A stretch of 64,000 nt of DNA, taken from positions 62,001 through 126,000 of the forward strand of contig NZ_FUWR01000005.1 of NCBI RefSeq assembly GCF_900167465.1. Direction: 5' to 3'. The position numbers were made by a program, and so were the translations under genes. Below, piece after piece: positions 55,146-63,681 of the stretch (position 1 is the stretch's first letter; every line of letters begins with the position of its first letter). The notes below the pieces were generated by a model, which did not search any database, was not told where the DNA came from, and saw nothing but the letters and a program-made list of their open reading frames with translations. This DNA comes from Trichlorobacter thiogenes (GTDB taxonomy: Bacteria > Desulfobacterota > Desulfuromonadia > Geobacterales > Pseudopelobacteraceae).

Positions 55146-56302
55146 GACCCTATCAGATCGCCTTAAAAAACCTGATCCGCCGACCTGCCCGGATGTTTTT
55201 CCTGACCGTGGCACTGGCCGTGGGGCTGGCTGCGGTGGTGGCGCTGGTCACCCTCTCAAACTCCATGACTGCTGATATTGAGCACACCATGGATCAGTTC
55301 GGGGCCAATATCCTGATCACCCCCAAGAGCAATGATCTGGCCCTCTCCTACGGTGGCATCAGCCTGGGACGGGTCTCCTTTGACCAGCGTGAGCTTGATC
55401 CATCGGTGCTGGAGCGGATCCGCACCATCAAGAACCACCAGAACATCGCCGCCGTTGCCCCCAAGGTGCTGGGGGCAGTCACCCTGCAGGGCAAGGAGCT
55501 ACTACTGGTGGGGGTGGACTTTGCGGCTGAATTACGGATGAAGCCCTGGTGGCGTCTGACCGGTACGGAGCCGTCGGCAGCTGACGATGCTTTACTCGGC
55601 AGCAACGCCGCACGGGTGCTGGGGGTAAAGCCGGGTGACCGGCTTACCGTAGGGGACAGGTCGTTCAAGGTTGCGGCGCTTTTGCAGGAGACCGGCTCCC
55701 AGGATGACGGCCTGCTGTTTGTGCCGCTGGCAGCTGCCCAGGCCATTACCGCCAAACAGGGTAAAATCACCCTGATCGAGGTGGCAGCGCTCTGTTCCGG
55801 CTGTCCGATTGGCGAGATGGTGGATCAGATTGCCGCGGTGCTGCCGGATGCCAAGGTCAGCGCCATCAAACAGGTGGTGGAGGGGCGGCTGCAGACCATC
55901 GGCCAGCTCAAGCGGTTCTCCTTGGGCATGGGCGGTGTGATCGCCCTGATCGGTCTGTTGGTGGTCTTCATCACCATGATGGGCAATGTCAATGAGCGCA
56001 AGGTGGAGATCGGCATCTTCCGGGCCATCGGCTACCGCACCGGACATGTGATGGGGATTATCCTGCTGGAGGCCGGGCTGGTGGGGCTGGTGGCAGGCCT
56101 GGCAGGCTATCTGCTGGGGCTTGGGGCTGCGGCGATTGCGCTACCTCTGCTGGCTCAGTCCGATCACCCGCACCTGCTGCTACAGTGGCAGGTGGCCCTT
56201 GCCGCCATTGCTGCCGTGGGACTGGTCAGTCTGCTGGCAGCGGTCTATCCGGCGCGGCGGGCAGGCAGGATGGACCCGGCAGACGCACTCAGAAGTCTTT
56301 AG
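55142..56302 (+). CDS. FtsX/MacB-type ABC transporter permease
   Basis: The 386-residue protein has one N-terminal helix (~18-40), a periplasmic MacB-PCD-like domain (~45-250) and three C-terminal helices (~265-375; GVIALIGLLVVFITMMGNVNERKVEIGIFRAIGYRTGHVMGII). This is the FtsX topology of type VII-like ABC systems, which move or power periplasmic proteins and are not classical importers. The neighbouring DUF2318 lipoprotein suggests a role in iron or other metal handling, as inferred from gene order in other genomes. Confidence 0.92.
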   Translation: MRPYQIALKNLIRRPARMFFLTVALAVGLAAVVALVTLSNSMTADIEHTMDQFGANILITPKSNDLALSYGGISLGRVSFDQRELDPSVLERIRTIKNHQNIAAVAPKVLGAVTLQGKELLLVGVDFAAELRMKPWWRLTGTEPSAADDALLGSNAARVLGVKPGDRLTVGDRSFKVAALLQETGSQDDGLLFVPLAAAQAITAKQGKITLIEVAALCSGCPIGEMVDQIAAVLPDAKVSAIKQVVEGRLQTIGQLKRFSLGMGGVIALIGLLVVFITMMGNVNERKVEIGIFRAIGYRTGHVMGIILLEAGLVGLVAGLAGYLLGLGAAAIALPLLAQSDHPHLLLQWQVALAAIAAVGLVSLLAAVYPARRAGRMDPADALRSL

Positions 56303-56334
56303 GAAATGGCCTTTTTCTGAAAACGAGGAACCAC

Positions 56335-57006
56335 ATGATAACCACATCCAATGTGACAAAAAACTACCCCTCTGGTGCAGGCAACGTGGCTGCCCTGAAG
56401 GGGGTTGATCTGACCGTGGAGACCGGCGAGTTTGTCTGCATCATGGGGCAATCCGGCTCCGGCAAGAGTACCCTGCTGACCATTCTGGGAGGGATGTGCC
56501 ACCCCAGTGCCGGTAGTGTCGAGGTGGATGGCGCTGCCATCTACAGCCTGAATGACGATGGTCTGGCGGATTTCCGGGCCGGGCATTTCGGCTTCGTGTT
56601 CCAGTCCTTTCATCTGGTGCCCTACCTGACCGCACTGGAGAACGTCATGCTGCCGCTGGCCCCGCTGAAGATGTCAGCGCTGGAAAAACAACAGCTGGCC
56701 AGTGACGCATTGACACGGGTGGGGCTGGCAGATTGCGCCGGACGCCTGCCCAGCCGCCTGTCCGGTGGAGAGCAGGAACGAGTGGCAATCGCACGGGCCG
56801 TAGTCAACCGCCCGGCGATCCTGTTTGCCGATGAGCCGACCGGCAACCTGGACAGCGCCACCAGCGACCAGGTCATGGGACTCTTTGCAGAGCTGCATCA
56901 GGCTGGCCAGACCATCGTGATGGTGACCCACAACCCGGATAACGGCCGCTACGCCCAGCGCACCATCCGCCTGAAGGACGGGCTGTTGGACACGCCAGAC
57001 TCTTAA
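56335..57006 (+). CDS. LolD/MacB-type ABC transporter ATPase
   Basis: This 223-residue ATPase starts at ATG 56335 with GAGGA 5 nt upstream. It has Walker A GQSGSGKST (~40), the Q loop FVFQSFHLVPYLTALENVMLPL, signature LSGGEQERVAIARAVVNRPAILFADEPTGNLD (signature, Walker B and D loop together) and the H loop MVTHNP. It belongs to the LolD/MacB group and pairs with the FtsX-type permease encoded 32 bp upstream. Confidence 0.95.
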   Translation: MITTSNVTKNYPSGAGNVAALKGVDLTVETGEFVCIMGQSGSGKSTLLTILGGMCHPSAGSVEVDGAAIYSLNDDGLADFRAGHFGFVFQSFHLVPYLTALENVMLPLAPLKMSALEKQQLASDALTRVGLADCAGRLPSRLSGGEQERVAIARAVVNRPAILFADEPTGNLDSATSDQVMGLFAELHQAGQTIVMVTHNPDNGRYAQRTIRLKDGLLDTPDS

Positions 57007-57014
57007 ACACAAAA

Positions 57015-57043
57015 CGGGCCGCCTCTCACAAAAAGGCGGCCCG
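57015..57043 (-). terminator. Rho-independent terminator
   Basis: A 10-bp GC-rich stem (CGGGCCGCCT 57015-57024 with AGGCGGCCCG 57034-57043) has a 9-nt loop. On the minus strand it is followed by TTTTGTGTTT, so it ends the kinase gene at 57083. It may also stop the convergent ABC operon. Confidence 0.8.
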
Positions 57044-57082
57044 GCTACGGCATGAAAGTATGTGTACTGCCTGTTAATGCGG

Positions 57083-59074
57083 CTAGGCAGAATTCTGTTG
57101 CTGCAGATCAGGCGCCTTCACCGGCACGACAATCCTGAAGCGGGTACCGCCTGAACAGGATTCCACTTCTATCGTACCGTTAAAGTTCTCTTCAATGATC
57201 TTTTTTGAGATATACAACCCCAGACCTGTGCCCTGGGCCTTATGCTTGGTGGTAAAGTACGGATCAAAGATCTTATCAACAATATCGGCTGCAATACCGC
57301 CGCCATTATCTTCTACGGTGATCTGAGCCATCCCCTGGACCTGCTGGGTTGTCACCGTTACCGCCGGAGCAGGCACCGCTCGAGTCAGCAGTGCATCTCT
57401 GGCATTATTTAAAATATTCAGCACAACCTGAGAAAAATCATTGGGCTGTCCCTGCAGCAGACAACCTGGCTGCAGATCAAGCTTCAGGCTGATACCAGCG
57501 GCCTGCAGCGAGGCCTGAAGCAGATTAGCGGTTGCCGTGATGGCGGTCGACAGATCAAACTGTTGTACTGCGCGATTCTGCTTAAAAAAGTCACGGAAGG
57601 TGTTGATGGTTTGAGACATGTGCTGAATGGTATTCATGCAGTCATCGGTAAACTCATCAATCCGTTCACCATTCAGTAGGTTATCATCATACTCCAGCCT
57701 AAGGGTCTGGACCATGATTGCCAGTTCATTCAACGGCTGCCGCCATTGGTGGGCAATGTTGGATATCATCTCCCCCATGGCAGCAAGACGTCCCTGCTGA
57801 ATCATAATGGCATCTTTTTCGCGGTTTTTGGCCAGCTCCTGGCGGACCCGGTCTTCAAGGGTCAGATTCAACGTCTCAAGCTGCGTCTGTTTAACCTGCA
57901 GACTTTGCTCTGCCAACACCCGCTCAGCCACCTCCTGCTCCAGCAGCAACGCTTTTTCATGCAGTTGTTCCTGCACCTGCTGGCGTTCTGCAATCTCATC
58001 TTCAAGCAGTCGGGCCCGTTCATGCAGGCTTCCTGACATCTTTTGCAGACTGTCGGCCAACGCATTAAATTCAGCAACATTGGAATGCGGCCAGTCCGTT
58101 GCTGCTCCACCACGGGTGATCAATTGCGCATGTTCAGCCAGCGATTCAAAACGCTGTGACATCCGGCGAGTCAGCACCATGGCCACCCCAAAGGCGGCCA
58201 GTGTGGTGGCTGAAAGTGCTACCGCCATGATACCCAGTGAGGTCCAGAGCTGGCGGTAGGCCGTTTGCGTGGGGCGCGCCACCAGCACCCACCAGTCAAC
58301 CGTGCCAATTCTGTGCAGGCTGCCCACCATTTCAACACCATTCAGCACCAGACGTCCATGCACCTCTTTCGAGGAGTTGAGACGATCACGGATCAGCGGG
58401 ATGTTGCTCAGATTCAGCTGCTGAGCGGTCCAGGTCCCTGCCTGATCGGCAACCACCTGTCCACGCCGGTCAATCAGCATGATCACCTGGTCAGAAACGG
58501 GGGTTGTCTGCTGCAAAAACTCACTCAGATAGGCAAGATCAAACTCGGCAATCACCACGTTAGTGCCTGTCGGTACGGCTACGGCAACCGACAGTCCTCC
58601 GCCAACCACCGAAAGAAAACTGTCAGACCACTGTTCCGCACCAGTGCTTTTTGCCTTTTGAAACAGCTCATTGCGGGAAAGATCAAGCCCAAGCAGATCG
58701 TTCTGCAGTGCCGCAGACATTTTGTTAACCCCAACCGCCCGCACCCGACCGCCAGCATCAACAAGATACATGGCGCGGAGACGTTTGAGTAACTGCAGGT
58801 TGGTTGCAATGGCCTTCTGGACAGTAGCAACATGTTCGTCATGATCAATAACGCCTGCCACGGAAACAGCGGTGACACGTGATGTTTTAAAGAACGAATC
58901 AACCTGTCCGGCAATGGTCAATGCCAGTTGGCGATGGTAGGAGGCGATCTCCTGCTCCGCCTGGGGCAACAGCCACAGACTGCCCAGCAGCGCACTTAAC
59001 CCCAGGGGCAACAGGGTAACCAGCGCAGCAAAACGGACCAGCATATGACGCAGCGGGCGGACAGCCATAGCCAT
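57083..59074 (-). CDS. Membrane sensor histidine kinase with dCache-like sensor
   Basis: The 663-residue kinase has helices at ~12-34 and ~278-300, with a ~240-residue periplasmic dCache-like domain between (AMYLVDAGGRVRAVGVNK ... DWWVLVARPTQTAYRQL). HAMP and a long coiled coil (~350-430) lead to the HisKA of NIAHQWRQPLNELA type with H442. HATPase_c (NILNNARDAL, VEDNGGGIAAD, GTGLGLYISKKII) ends it, with no receiver. It begins 2 nt after the binding-protein gene, so the two are one unit. No response regulator is adjacent. Confidence 0.93.
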   Translation of the reverse strand: MAMAVRPLRHMLVRFAALVTLLPLGLSALLGSLWLLPQAEQEIASYHRQLALTIAGQVDSFFKTSRVTAVSVAGVIDHDEHVATVQKAIATNLQLLKRLRAMYLVDAGGRVRAVGVNKMSAALQNDLLGLDLSRNELFQKAKSTGAEQWSDSFLSVVGGGLSVAVAVPTGTNVVIAEFDLAYLSEFLQQTTPVSDQVIMLIDRRGQVVADQAGTWTAQQLNLSNIPLIRDRLNSSKEVHGRLVLNGVEMVGSLHRIGTVDWWVLVARPTQTAYRQLWTSLGIMAVALSATTLAAFGVAMVLTRRMSQRFESLAEHAQLITRGGAATDWPHSNVAEFNALADSLQKMSGSLHERARLLEDEIAERQQVQEQLHEKALLLEQEVAERVLAEQSLQVKQTQLETLNLTLEDRVRQELAKNREKDAIMIQQGRLAAMGEMISNIAHQWRQPLNELAIMVQTLRLEYDDNLLNGERIDEFTDDCMNTIQHMSQTINTFRDFFKQNRAVQQFDLSTAITATANLLQASLQAAGISLKLDLQPGCLLQGQPNDFSQVVLNILNNARDALLTRAVPAPAVTVTTQQVQGMAQITVEDNGGGIAADIVDKIFDPYFTTKHKAQGTGLGLYISKKIIEENFNGTIEVESCSGGTRFRIVVPVKAPDLQQQNSA

Positions 59075-59076
59075 GC

Positions 59077-60189
59077 CTACTCCAGAGTTTGATAGATTCC
59101 GTTACGCACAATGGTGGCCGTTGTTAAGCGGTTTGCATCACCAAAACGATCAATCTGATACTTTTGCTGCCCCCCCTGAAAGCTGTTCAGGCGGATTATG
59201 GTTTGCTTAAGAGTCTCTCCTGATTTGCGCGCAGCATAGGCATCCATGGCTGCCAGGGCAGCATCATAGCCAGCAAGCCCTGCAAAGCCAGGCTCCTGAC
59301 CACCAAAACGCTCACGGTACTGCTTTAGAAATCTCTGATAACGTTCTGAAGGATCTGTGCGATTTACAAACTGGGAAACAAGAACCCCCTCCGCAGCACC
59401 GCCTGCCAACTCAATAAACCGCTCGGTTGAGGCCCATTCGGCCATACCGATCGACACCGCAGCATCCTGTTTGCGGATCTGCTGGCAGATCAGGGCAGCA
59501 TCAACAGCGTTTGTAATGATAACCACCAGCTCTGGTTTCTGTTTTAAAAGCGTTGTTGCCAGTTGATGAAAAGAGGTTGTGGGTAAGGAATGATAGGTTT
59601 CTACCGCAACGACTGAGCCGCCATGCAGTTCAAATTCACGTTTGAAATCTCCAAACCAGCTTTCAGTGTAGGAACGGTTGTTCAGGTCATAGATCACCGC
59701 CACGCGGCGGTGTCCAAACTTCTGCGCCTGATAGCGGGCGAGCTTGGTCGCGTAGGTACTGGTGTCGCCAATAATCCGCAGAAAATTGTCATTCTTGCCG
59801 GTCAGGGCCGTCGTGCTCACCGTAGGAGCAAGCAGAATCGCCTTTGAGGCATTAACCTGATCAAGCACCGCCAAGGCAATGCTGCTGGTCATGGGGCCAA
59901 TGATCAGCTCAATGTTGCTGTTCAGCAGCTCGGCAACTGCTTTTTGGGCAACTTCCGAATTTTGTCCATCATCCTTTACCACCAGCTCCACTTGCTGCCC
60001 ATGAATACCACCGGCAGTGTTTCTCTGCTCAATGGCCAGCATGGCACCATTGCGGCCAGCCACCCCCAGATCGGCTACCCGACCTGACATGCCACCCAGA
60101 AAACCGATCTTAACGGGCTTTTTGGGCGAACAGGCAATCAGCAGGCTTAAAAGGCAACAGAAAACTGCGGCTATGCGAAACAGGAACAT
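59077..60189 (-). CDS. Orphan periplasmic binding lipoprotein (Peripla_BP_6, branched-chain amino acid type)
   Basis: The 370-residue protein has a lipobox (LLIACS, Cys ~20) and the leucine/isoleucine/valine-binding fold (VKIGFLGGMSGRVADLGVAGRNGAMLAIEQRNTAGGIHGQQVELVVKDDG, LIIGPMTSSIALAVLDQ, YDAALAAMDAYAARKS). No permease or ATPase genes of a Liv system are near. It lies 2 nt upstream of a sensor kinase, which suggests it presents a ligand to that kinase. The ligand may be an amino acid or amide, but this cannot be told. Confidence 0.92.
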   Translation of the reverse strand: MFLFRIAAVFCCLLSLLIACSPKKPVKIGFLGGMSGRVADLGVAGRNGAMLAIEQRNTAGGIHGQQVELVVKDDGQNSEVAQKAVAELLNSNIELIIGPMTSSIALAVLDQVNASKAILLAPTVSTTALTGKNDNFLRIIGDTSTYATKLARYQAQKFGHRRVAVIYDLNNRSYTESWFGDFKREFELHGGSVVAVETYHSLPTTSFHQLATTLLKQKPELVVIITNAVDAALICQQIRKQDAAVSIGMAEWASTERFIELAGGAAEGVLVSQFVNRTDPSERYQRFLKQYRERFGGQEPGFAGLAGYDAALAAMDAYAARKSGETLKQTIIRLNSFQGGQQKYQIDRFGDANRLTTATIVRNGIYQTLE

Positions 60190-60298
60190 ATATACCTCCC
60201 GTTCTTTGCGTGTCGCTTGAGAAGCTTACCGTAAAAGCAAAAGCTGTCAATGAAACGGCACACGTCAGCCCCTCAAAGACTGTCCGTTGCTTAAACGG

Positions 60299-60326
60299 CA
60301 ATGGCCGGGTAAACACCCGGCCATTG
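60299..60326 (-). terminator. Strong hairpin, probable terminator of the lipoprotein/thioredoxin unit
   Basis: A perfect 12-bp stem CAATGGCCGGGT (60299-60310) with ACCCGGCCATTG (60315-60326) has the loop AAAC. It lies 63 bp beyond the stop of the lipoprotein gene on the minus strand. A proper T run is lacking. Confidence 0.6.
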
Positions 60327-60388
60327 TTTCGAAGACTACTTCCTGCCTCGGTTCCTGATGCGCCACACGGGCGCTAGTAGCCGCTGCC

Positions 60389-60739
60389 TCAACAGTTGGC
60401 CACAACGTTGATATCGTAACCATTTTGCTGGAATGCGGTCTTCAGTGCCGTACGTTGCTCTTTAGTCATCCCTTCAAGGGTTGCTAACAGACGTTCCTTA
60501 ACCTTGTTACTGTTGCAGATGCCATCTTTCAGATCTTTCTGCAGGGGGGCTGGCAGCTGAGATTCTTTGGCAATTTTATCCATATCCCCGGTATCGCACA
60601 GGATTCTCTTAAGCTCTGGCCCGGTACTGGTCACATAAAAATGTTTGGAATCCTTGTAGACCATAAAATTCCCGGAACTGCAGCCGCTAATGCCAAGAGC
60701 TGCAATCAGCACTACACCAAACTTCATCCAGAATTGCAT
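60389..60739 (-). CDS. Small lipoprotein of unknown function
   Basis: The 116-residue protein has a clear lipobox (GISGCSSG, Cys ~20). The mature part contains three further cysteines (ILCDTGDM, DGICNSNK and the C-terminal NC), which could form disulphides. I recognise no domain. It lies 4 bp downstream of a TlpA-like thioredoxin gene, which might act on its cysteines. Confidence 0.75.
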   Translation of the reverse strand: MQFWMKFGVVLIAALGISGCSSGNFMVYKDSKHFYVTSTGPELKRILCDTGDMDKIAKESQLPAPLQKDLKDGICNSNKVKERLLATLEGMTKEQRTALKTAFQQNGYDINVVANC

Positions 60740-60743
60740 AGGG

Positions 60744-61250
60744 TCACCGTCCTTTCAGATAGCTGTTCATTTTTGCCTTGATCTGAGGCGAGTTCCAGTC
60801 TACGGCACCAATAATCTTTTCACGCACCAGACCGGTACGGTCAACAATCACACTCACCGGCTGGCCAAACAGGCCGTAACTGTCAAAGTAAACATCCTTG
60901 TTACTATCAAGCATGGTCGGATACTCGATTTTGAGCTTGCCGACCAGCTCACGAACCGGCTTTTCAGCAGGATCAAGGGCGATGCCCAGCACCACCAAGC
61001 CAGCCTGTTTCTGTTCCTTATAAAGTTCGTTCAGTGAGGGCAATTCCTGCACGCAGGGGGGACAGGTGGTTGACCAGAAGTTAAGTAGTACAAGCTTACC
61101 CTTGTAAGCTGAAAGGGCCTGTTTAACCCCATGCAGATCCTTGAGAACAAAGTCTGGGGCCGGACTGTTAAGTTTTACGGCCAGACAAGGTGCAACGGAG
61201 AGCAGCAGTGATGCCAGTAGCAGAACCAAAGAAACAAGGGCACGTCGCAT
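60744..61250 (-). CDS. TlpA/ResA-like periplasmic thioredoxin
   Basis: I start this 168-residue protein at ATG 61250 (MRRALVSLVLLLASLL), with AGGAG 7 nt upstream; the open frame upstream is not signal-like. A signal peptide (~1-24) precedes an AhpC/TSA-redoxin domain with the active site WSTTCPPCVQELPSL and the cis-Pro region FGQPVSVIVDRTG. It is a membrane-side or periplasmic thiol reductase for proteins such as cytochrome c apo-forms. It is co-transcribed with the small Cys-containing lipoprotein. Confidence 0.92.
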   Translation of the reverse strand: MRRALVSLVLLLASLLLSVAPCLAVKLNSPAPDFVLKDLHGVKQALSAYKGKLVLLNFWSTTCPPCVQELPSLNELYKEQKQAGLVVLGIALDPAEKPVRELVGKLKIEYPTMLDSNKDVYFDSYGLFGQPVSVIVDRTGLVREKIIGAVDWNSPQIKAKMNSYLKGR

Positions 61251-61427
61251 ATCACAACTCCTGTGATGTTTCCCTATTGCATTCAGTAGGCGTAACAAAA
61301 ACACAATAACGACAGCGGGGACTTTTAATGAGTATAACTTGACAAGAATGATAGGACAACCAGATAATCGTATTGAGGCGGGATATCAATCAGTATACAA
61401 CACACAAAATCGCAGACAGACCTTACA

Positions 61428-61967
61428 TCAAGACCCTTCTCCAAACACCTCGGCAGAGAAGATGTAGATCTCACAATCCTTTTTCCAGGCCGTTTCCGGC
61501 AGGCCGGCCTTCAGGCAGGTATGGCGCAGGAAGGTCTCCCGATCCCAGCCGTACTCCGTGGCCACCTGGGGCAGCAGCACACCATGGGCATGTCCTTTGA
61601 TCAGGTAGAGCCCGTGGCTGCCAACCTCAATCTCATCAACCGACTGGATCAGCTGCAGCGGCGAAAGCACTGAGATCTCCAGCTGAAAATCAGCCAGGTC
61701 TGCAGGCCGCATCGGGTAAAAACGGGGGTCCCGGGTGGCAGCAGAAACCGCCATTTCCCGCACGGTCTGCCAGAGTGGCTGCTGGGCCACAAAACTGCCA
61801 ATACAGCCACGCAACTGCCCCTGCTGCTTGATGGTTACAAAACAGCCGGAATGGGATTGCAGCGCCTCTGACGGTTTTTCAATGCCGGGCAGAGGCTGTC
61901 CGTTCACCTGTGCCACGATGGTTGTCCTGGCTAGCTGCAGCAACAGCTTCTGTTCAGTCTTTTTCAT
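61428..61967 (-). CDS. AMMECR1 domain protein (AmmeMemoRadiSam system protein A)
   Basis: The 179-residue protein has the AMMECR1 signature GCFVTIKQQGQLRGCIGSF, followed by AVSAATRDPRFYPMRPADLADFQLEISVLSPL and HGVLLPQVATEYGWDRETFLRHTCLKAGLP. In many bacteria it occurs with a MEMO protein and a radical SAM enzyme; neither is next to it here. Its reaction is unknown. It lies 9 bp after the deformylase gene on the same strand. Confidence 0.93.
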   Translation of the reverse strand: MKKTEQKLLLQLARTTIVAQVNGQPLPGIEKPSEALQSHSGCFVTIKQQGQLRGCIGSFVAQQPLWQTVREMAVSAATRDPRFYPMRPADLADFQLEISVLSPLQLIQSVDEIEVGSHGLYLIKGHAHGVLLPQVATEYGWDRETFLRHTCLKAGLPETAWKKDCEIYIFSAEVFGEGS

Positions 61968-61976
61968 CTTTGCTCC

Positions 61977-62486
61977 CTAACGGTAGCTTTTTCTGCGAAA
62001 CAGGCCTGTTGATACACTAATAACCCGATCCAGAAAAAGCAGACCATCCAGATGATCCATCTCATGCTGGATCGCCACCGCCTCAAACCCGGAGGCAGCC
62101 ACTTCCCGCTCCAGACCGCTTTGGCTATCCAGAAAACGGACCGTTATCTCGGTGGCCCGCTCAACATCGCCGGTATAATCCGGCACACTCATGCAGCCTT
62201 CCCGCATCACGGCGTTACCGCTGCGACTGATAATTTCCGGGTTAACCATGCAGAGCAGACCGTGATTATTATCCTTGCCGTGGCGGCTGTTGGACACATC
62301 CACCACGCAGATCCGTAACCCCACCCCGATCTGTGGCGCAGCCACCCCCACCGAACCGGGACCGGCCGCCATGGTGTCAAGCAGGTCCTGCACCAAATTC
62401 TGAATAGCTGTATCCAAACTATCAACACGGTGGGCCATCTTTTTCAGCAGCGGGTGCGGGTATTTCAGAATCGGTTGAACCGCCAT
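61977..62486 (-). CDS. def: Peptide deformylase
   Basis: This 169-residue enzyme removes the N-formyl group from new proteins. The three motifs are present: GVAAPQIGVGLRI, REGCMSVPDYTGDV (Cys metal ligand) and QHEMDHLDGLLFLDRV (HExxH). EGCMS replaces the more common EGCLS. Its ATG overlaps the stop of the ACT-domain gene, so translation is coupled. The usual partner fmt is not adjacent. Confidence 0.95.
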   Translation of the reverse strand: MAVQPILKYPHPLLKKMAHRVDSLDTAIQNLVQDLLDTMAAGPGSVGVAAPQIGVGLRICVVDVSNSRHGKDNNHGLLCMVNPEIISRSGNAVMREGCMSVPDYTGDVERATEITVRFLDSQSGLEREVAASGFEAVAIQHEMDHLDGLLFLDRVISVSTGLFRRKSYR

Positions 62487-63043
62487 TACAGCTCCACCGG
62501 GGTAACTATCCGCACACTGATTTCAACCTGCAGCTCCTGCTTCAGTCCATCCAGAAGCTGCTCCACCGCTTCCGGCTCACAACCATCCGGCAGGGTTGCC
62601 TCCAGTAGCATGATATAAACCGGCTCCTGTTCTGTTCCGGCCAGCTTGGTCTGCAGATCCATAATATTTATCTGGTGTGTTGCCAAGGTATTGGTCACCC
62701 GGTAGACAATCCCCGGCTGATCAGCCCCATAGACGGTGATCTGGCAGATCTCGCCCGATGTTTCCTTGCGATCTTCTTCACCCAACGGCAGATGACGCAC
62801 CGAAAGGGTCATGGCCATCCGCTCACAAACCGGCTTCAACTCTTCAATCAGCAGGGCCTTGGTAAACGGCTTTTTGTGGGAGACAATCAGGATCATGGCG
62901 AATTCGCCAGCCAGCATGGCGCAGCTGGAATCGGCAATATTGCAGCCCAACTTGTAGAGTGCCTCGGTAACTCCGGCAACAATGCCGGGACGATCAGCAC
63001 CAACTACTGAAACAGCATAATGGGTCAGCTCACGATGGGGCAT
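62486..63043 (-). CDS. Double ACT-domain protein (GcvR-like)
   Basis: The 185-residue protein consists of two ACT domains (~8-80, HYAVSVVGADRPGIVAGVTEALYKLGCNIADSSCAML; ~98-180, CQITVYGADQPGIVYRVTNTLATHQINIMDLQTKL). It matches the GcvR-like family of putative amino-acid-sensing regulators. The ligand and target are unknown. It starts the ACT-def-AMMECR1 unit on the minus strand. Confidence 0.9.
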   Translation of the reverse strand: MPHRELTHYAVSVVGADRPGIVAGVTEALYKLGCNIADSSCAMLAGEFAMILIVSHKKPFTKALLIEELKPVCERMAMTLSVRHLPLGEEDRKETSGEICQITVYGADQPGIVYRVTNTLATHQINIMDLQTKLAGTEQEPVYIMLLEATLPDGCEPEAVEQLLDGLKQELQVEISVRIVTPVEL

Positions 63044-63144
63044 GGTTTACTCCCGACAGGAATAGTAGTCTGTAATGGTTGGTGCGGACTGGTTACCATT
63101 ATTACAATTATGCTGCAATTGTTTTTGACGATTGACAAACCTGC

Positions 63145-63166
63145 AGCCCGCTCTTTAGAGTGGGCT
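63145..63166. promoter_or_regulatory. Hairpin directly before the DUF2062 start codon
   Basis: AGCCC-G-CTCT and AGAG-T-GGGCT form a 10-bp stem with one G-T pair and a very short loop, ending 5 nt before the ATG at 63172. It includes the only weak ribosome-binding sequence (GAGTGGG), so it could limit translation. Confidence 0.35.
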
Positions 63167-63171
63167 TTCCC

Positions 63172-63681
63172 ATGAATAAAGAACAGATAAAACAACGGAT
63201 GAAGGCAATTCTTGCCCTGGACAGCCACCCCGGCCATATTGCCGCCGGTTTTGCGGTGGGGGTTTTTATCAGCATTACGCCATTTTTTGGTGTCCACACG
63301 CCGTTGGCCATTGCTGCAGCATTTCTGTTTCGCCTCAACAAGCTAACCACCATTACCGGGGCCTGGGTCAACACCCCGCTGACCGTTGTGCCGGTTCTGG
63401 CCGCCAGCTACAAATTTGGCGAATGGCTACTCAACATTCCGCCTCGACCGTTCCATCTGACTGAACTCAGCTGGACAGCTTTAAAGCCCTATGCCAAGGC
63501 TGTGCTGCTGGGCAGTTCCATCATCGGCCTTGCTGCAGCAGTTCTCTCCTATTTTCTCTGCTACTGGCTGGTGGTACGCTTCCGCCGTAAAGACCCTGGT
63601 CTGGCAGAACTGACCCGTGAATCAATCATCGCCGGTGAAGATCTTGAGTTGGAACCAAAGCAGGTGAAGCATGACCCGTGA
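63172..63681 (+). CDS. DUF2062 membrane protein
   Basis: The 169-residue protein has the DUF2062 pattern: a short cytoplasmic N terminus, then DSHPGHIAAGFAVGVFISITPFFGVHTPLAIAAAFLFRLNKLTTITGAWVNTPLT, and three hydrophobic helices up to ~150. The tail is charged. I prefer ATG 63172 (MNKEQIKQRM); a GTG at 63160 in the same frame is possible. The function of the family is unknown. It overlaps the next gene by 11 nt. Confidence 0.88.
   Translation: MNKEQIKQRMKAILALDSHPGHIAAGFAVGVFISITPFFGVHTPLAIAAAFLFRLNKLTTITGAWVNTPLTVVPVLAASYKFGEWLLNIPPRPFHLTELSWTALKPYAKAVLLGSSIIGLAAAVLSYFLCYWLVVRFRRKDPGLAELTRESIIAGEDLELEPKQVKHDP

Noticed and set aside
57807-58259. Ser/Cys-rich plus-strand open frame
   Set aside because: Antisense of the coiled-coil part of the kinase gene at 57083-59074.
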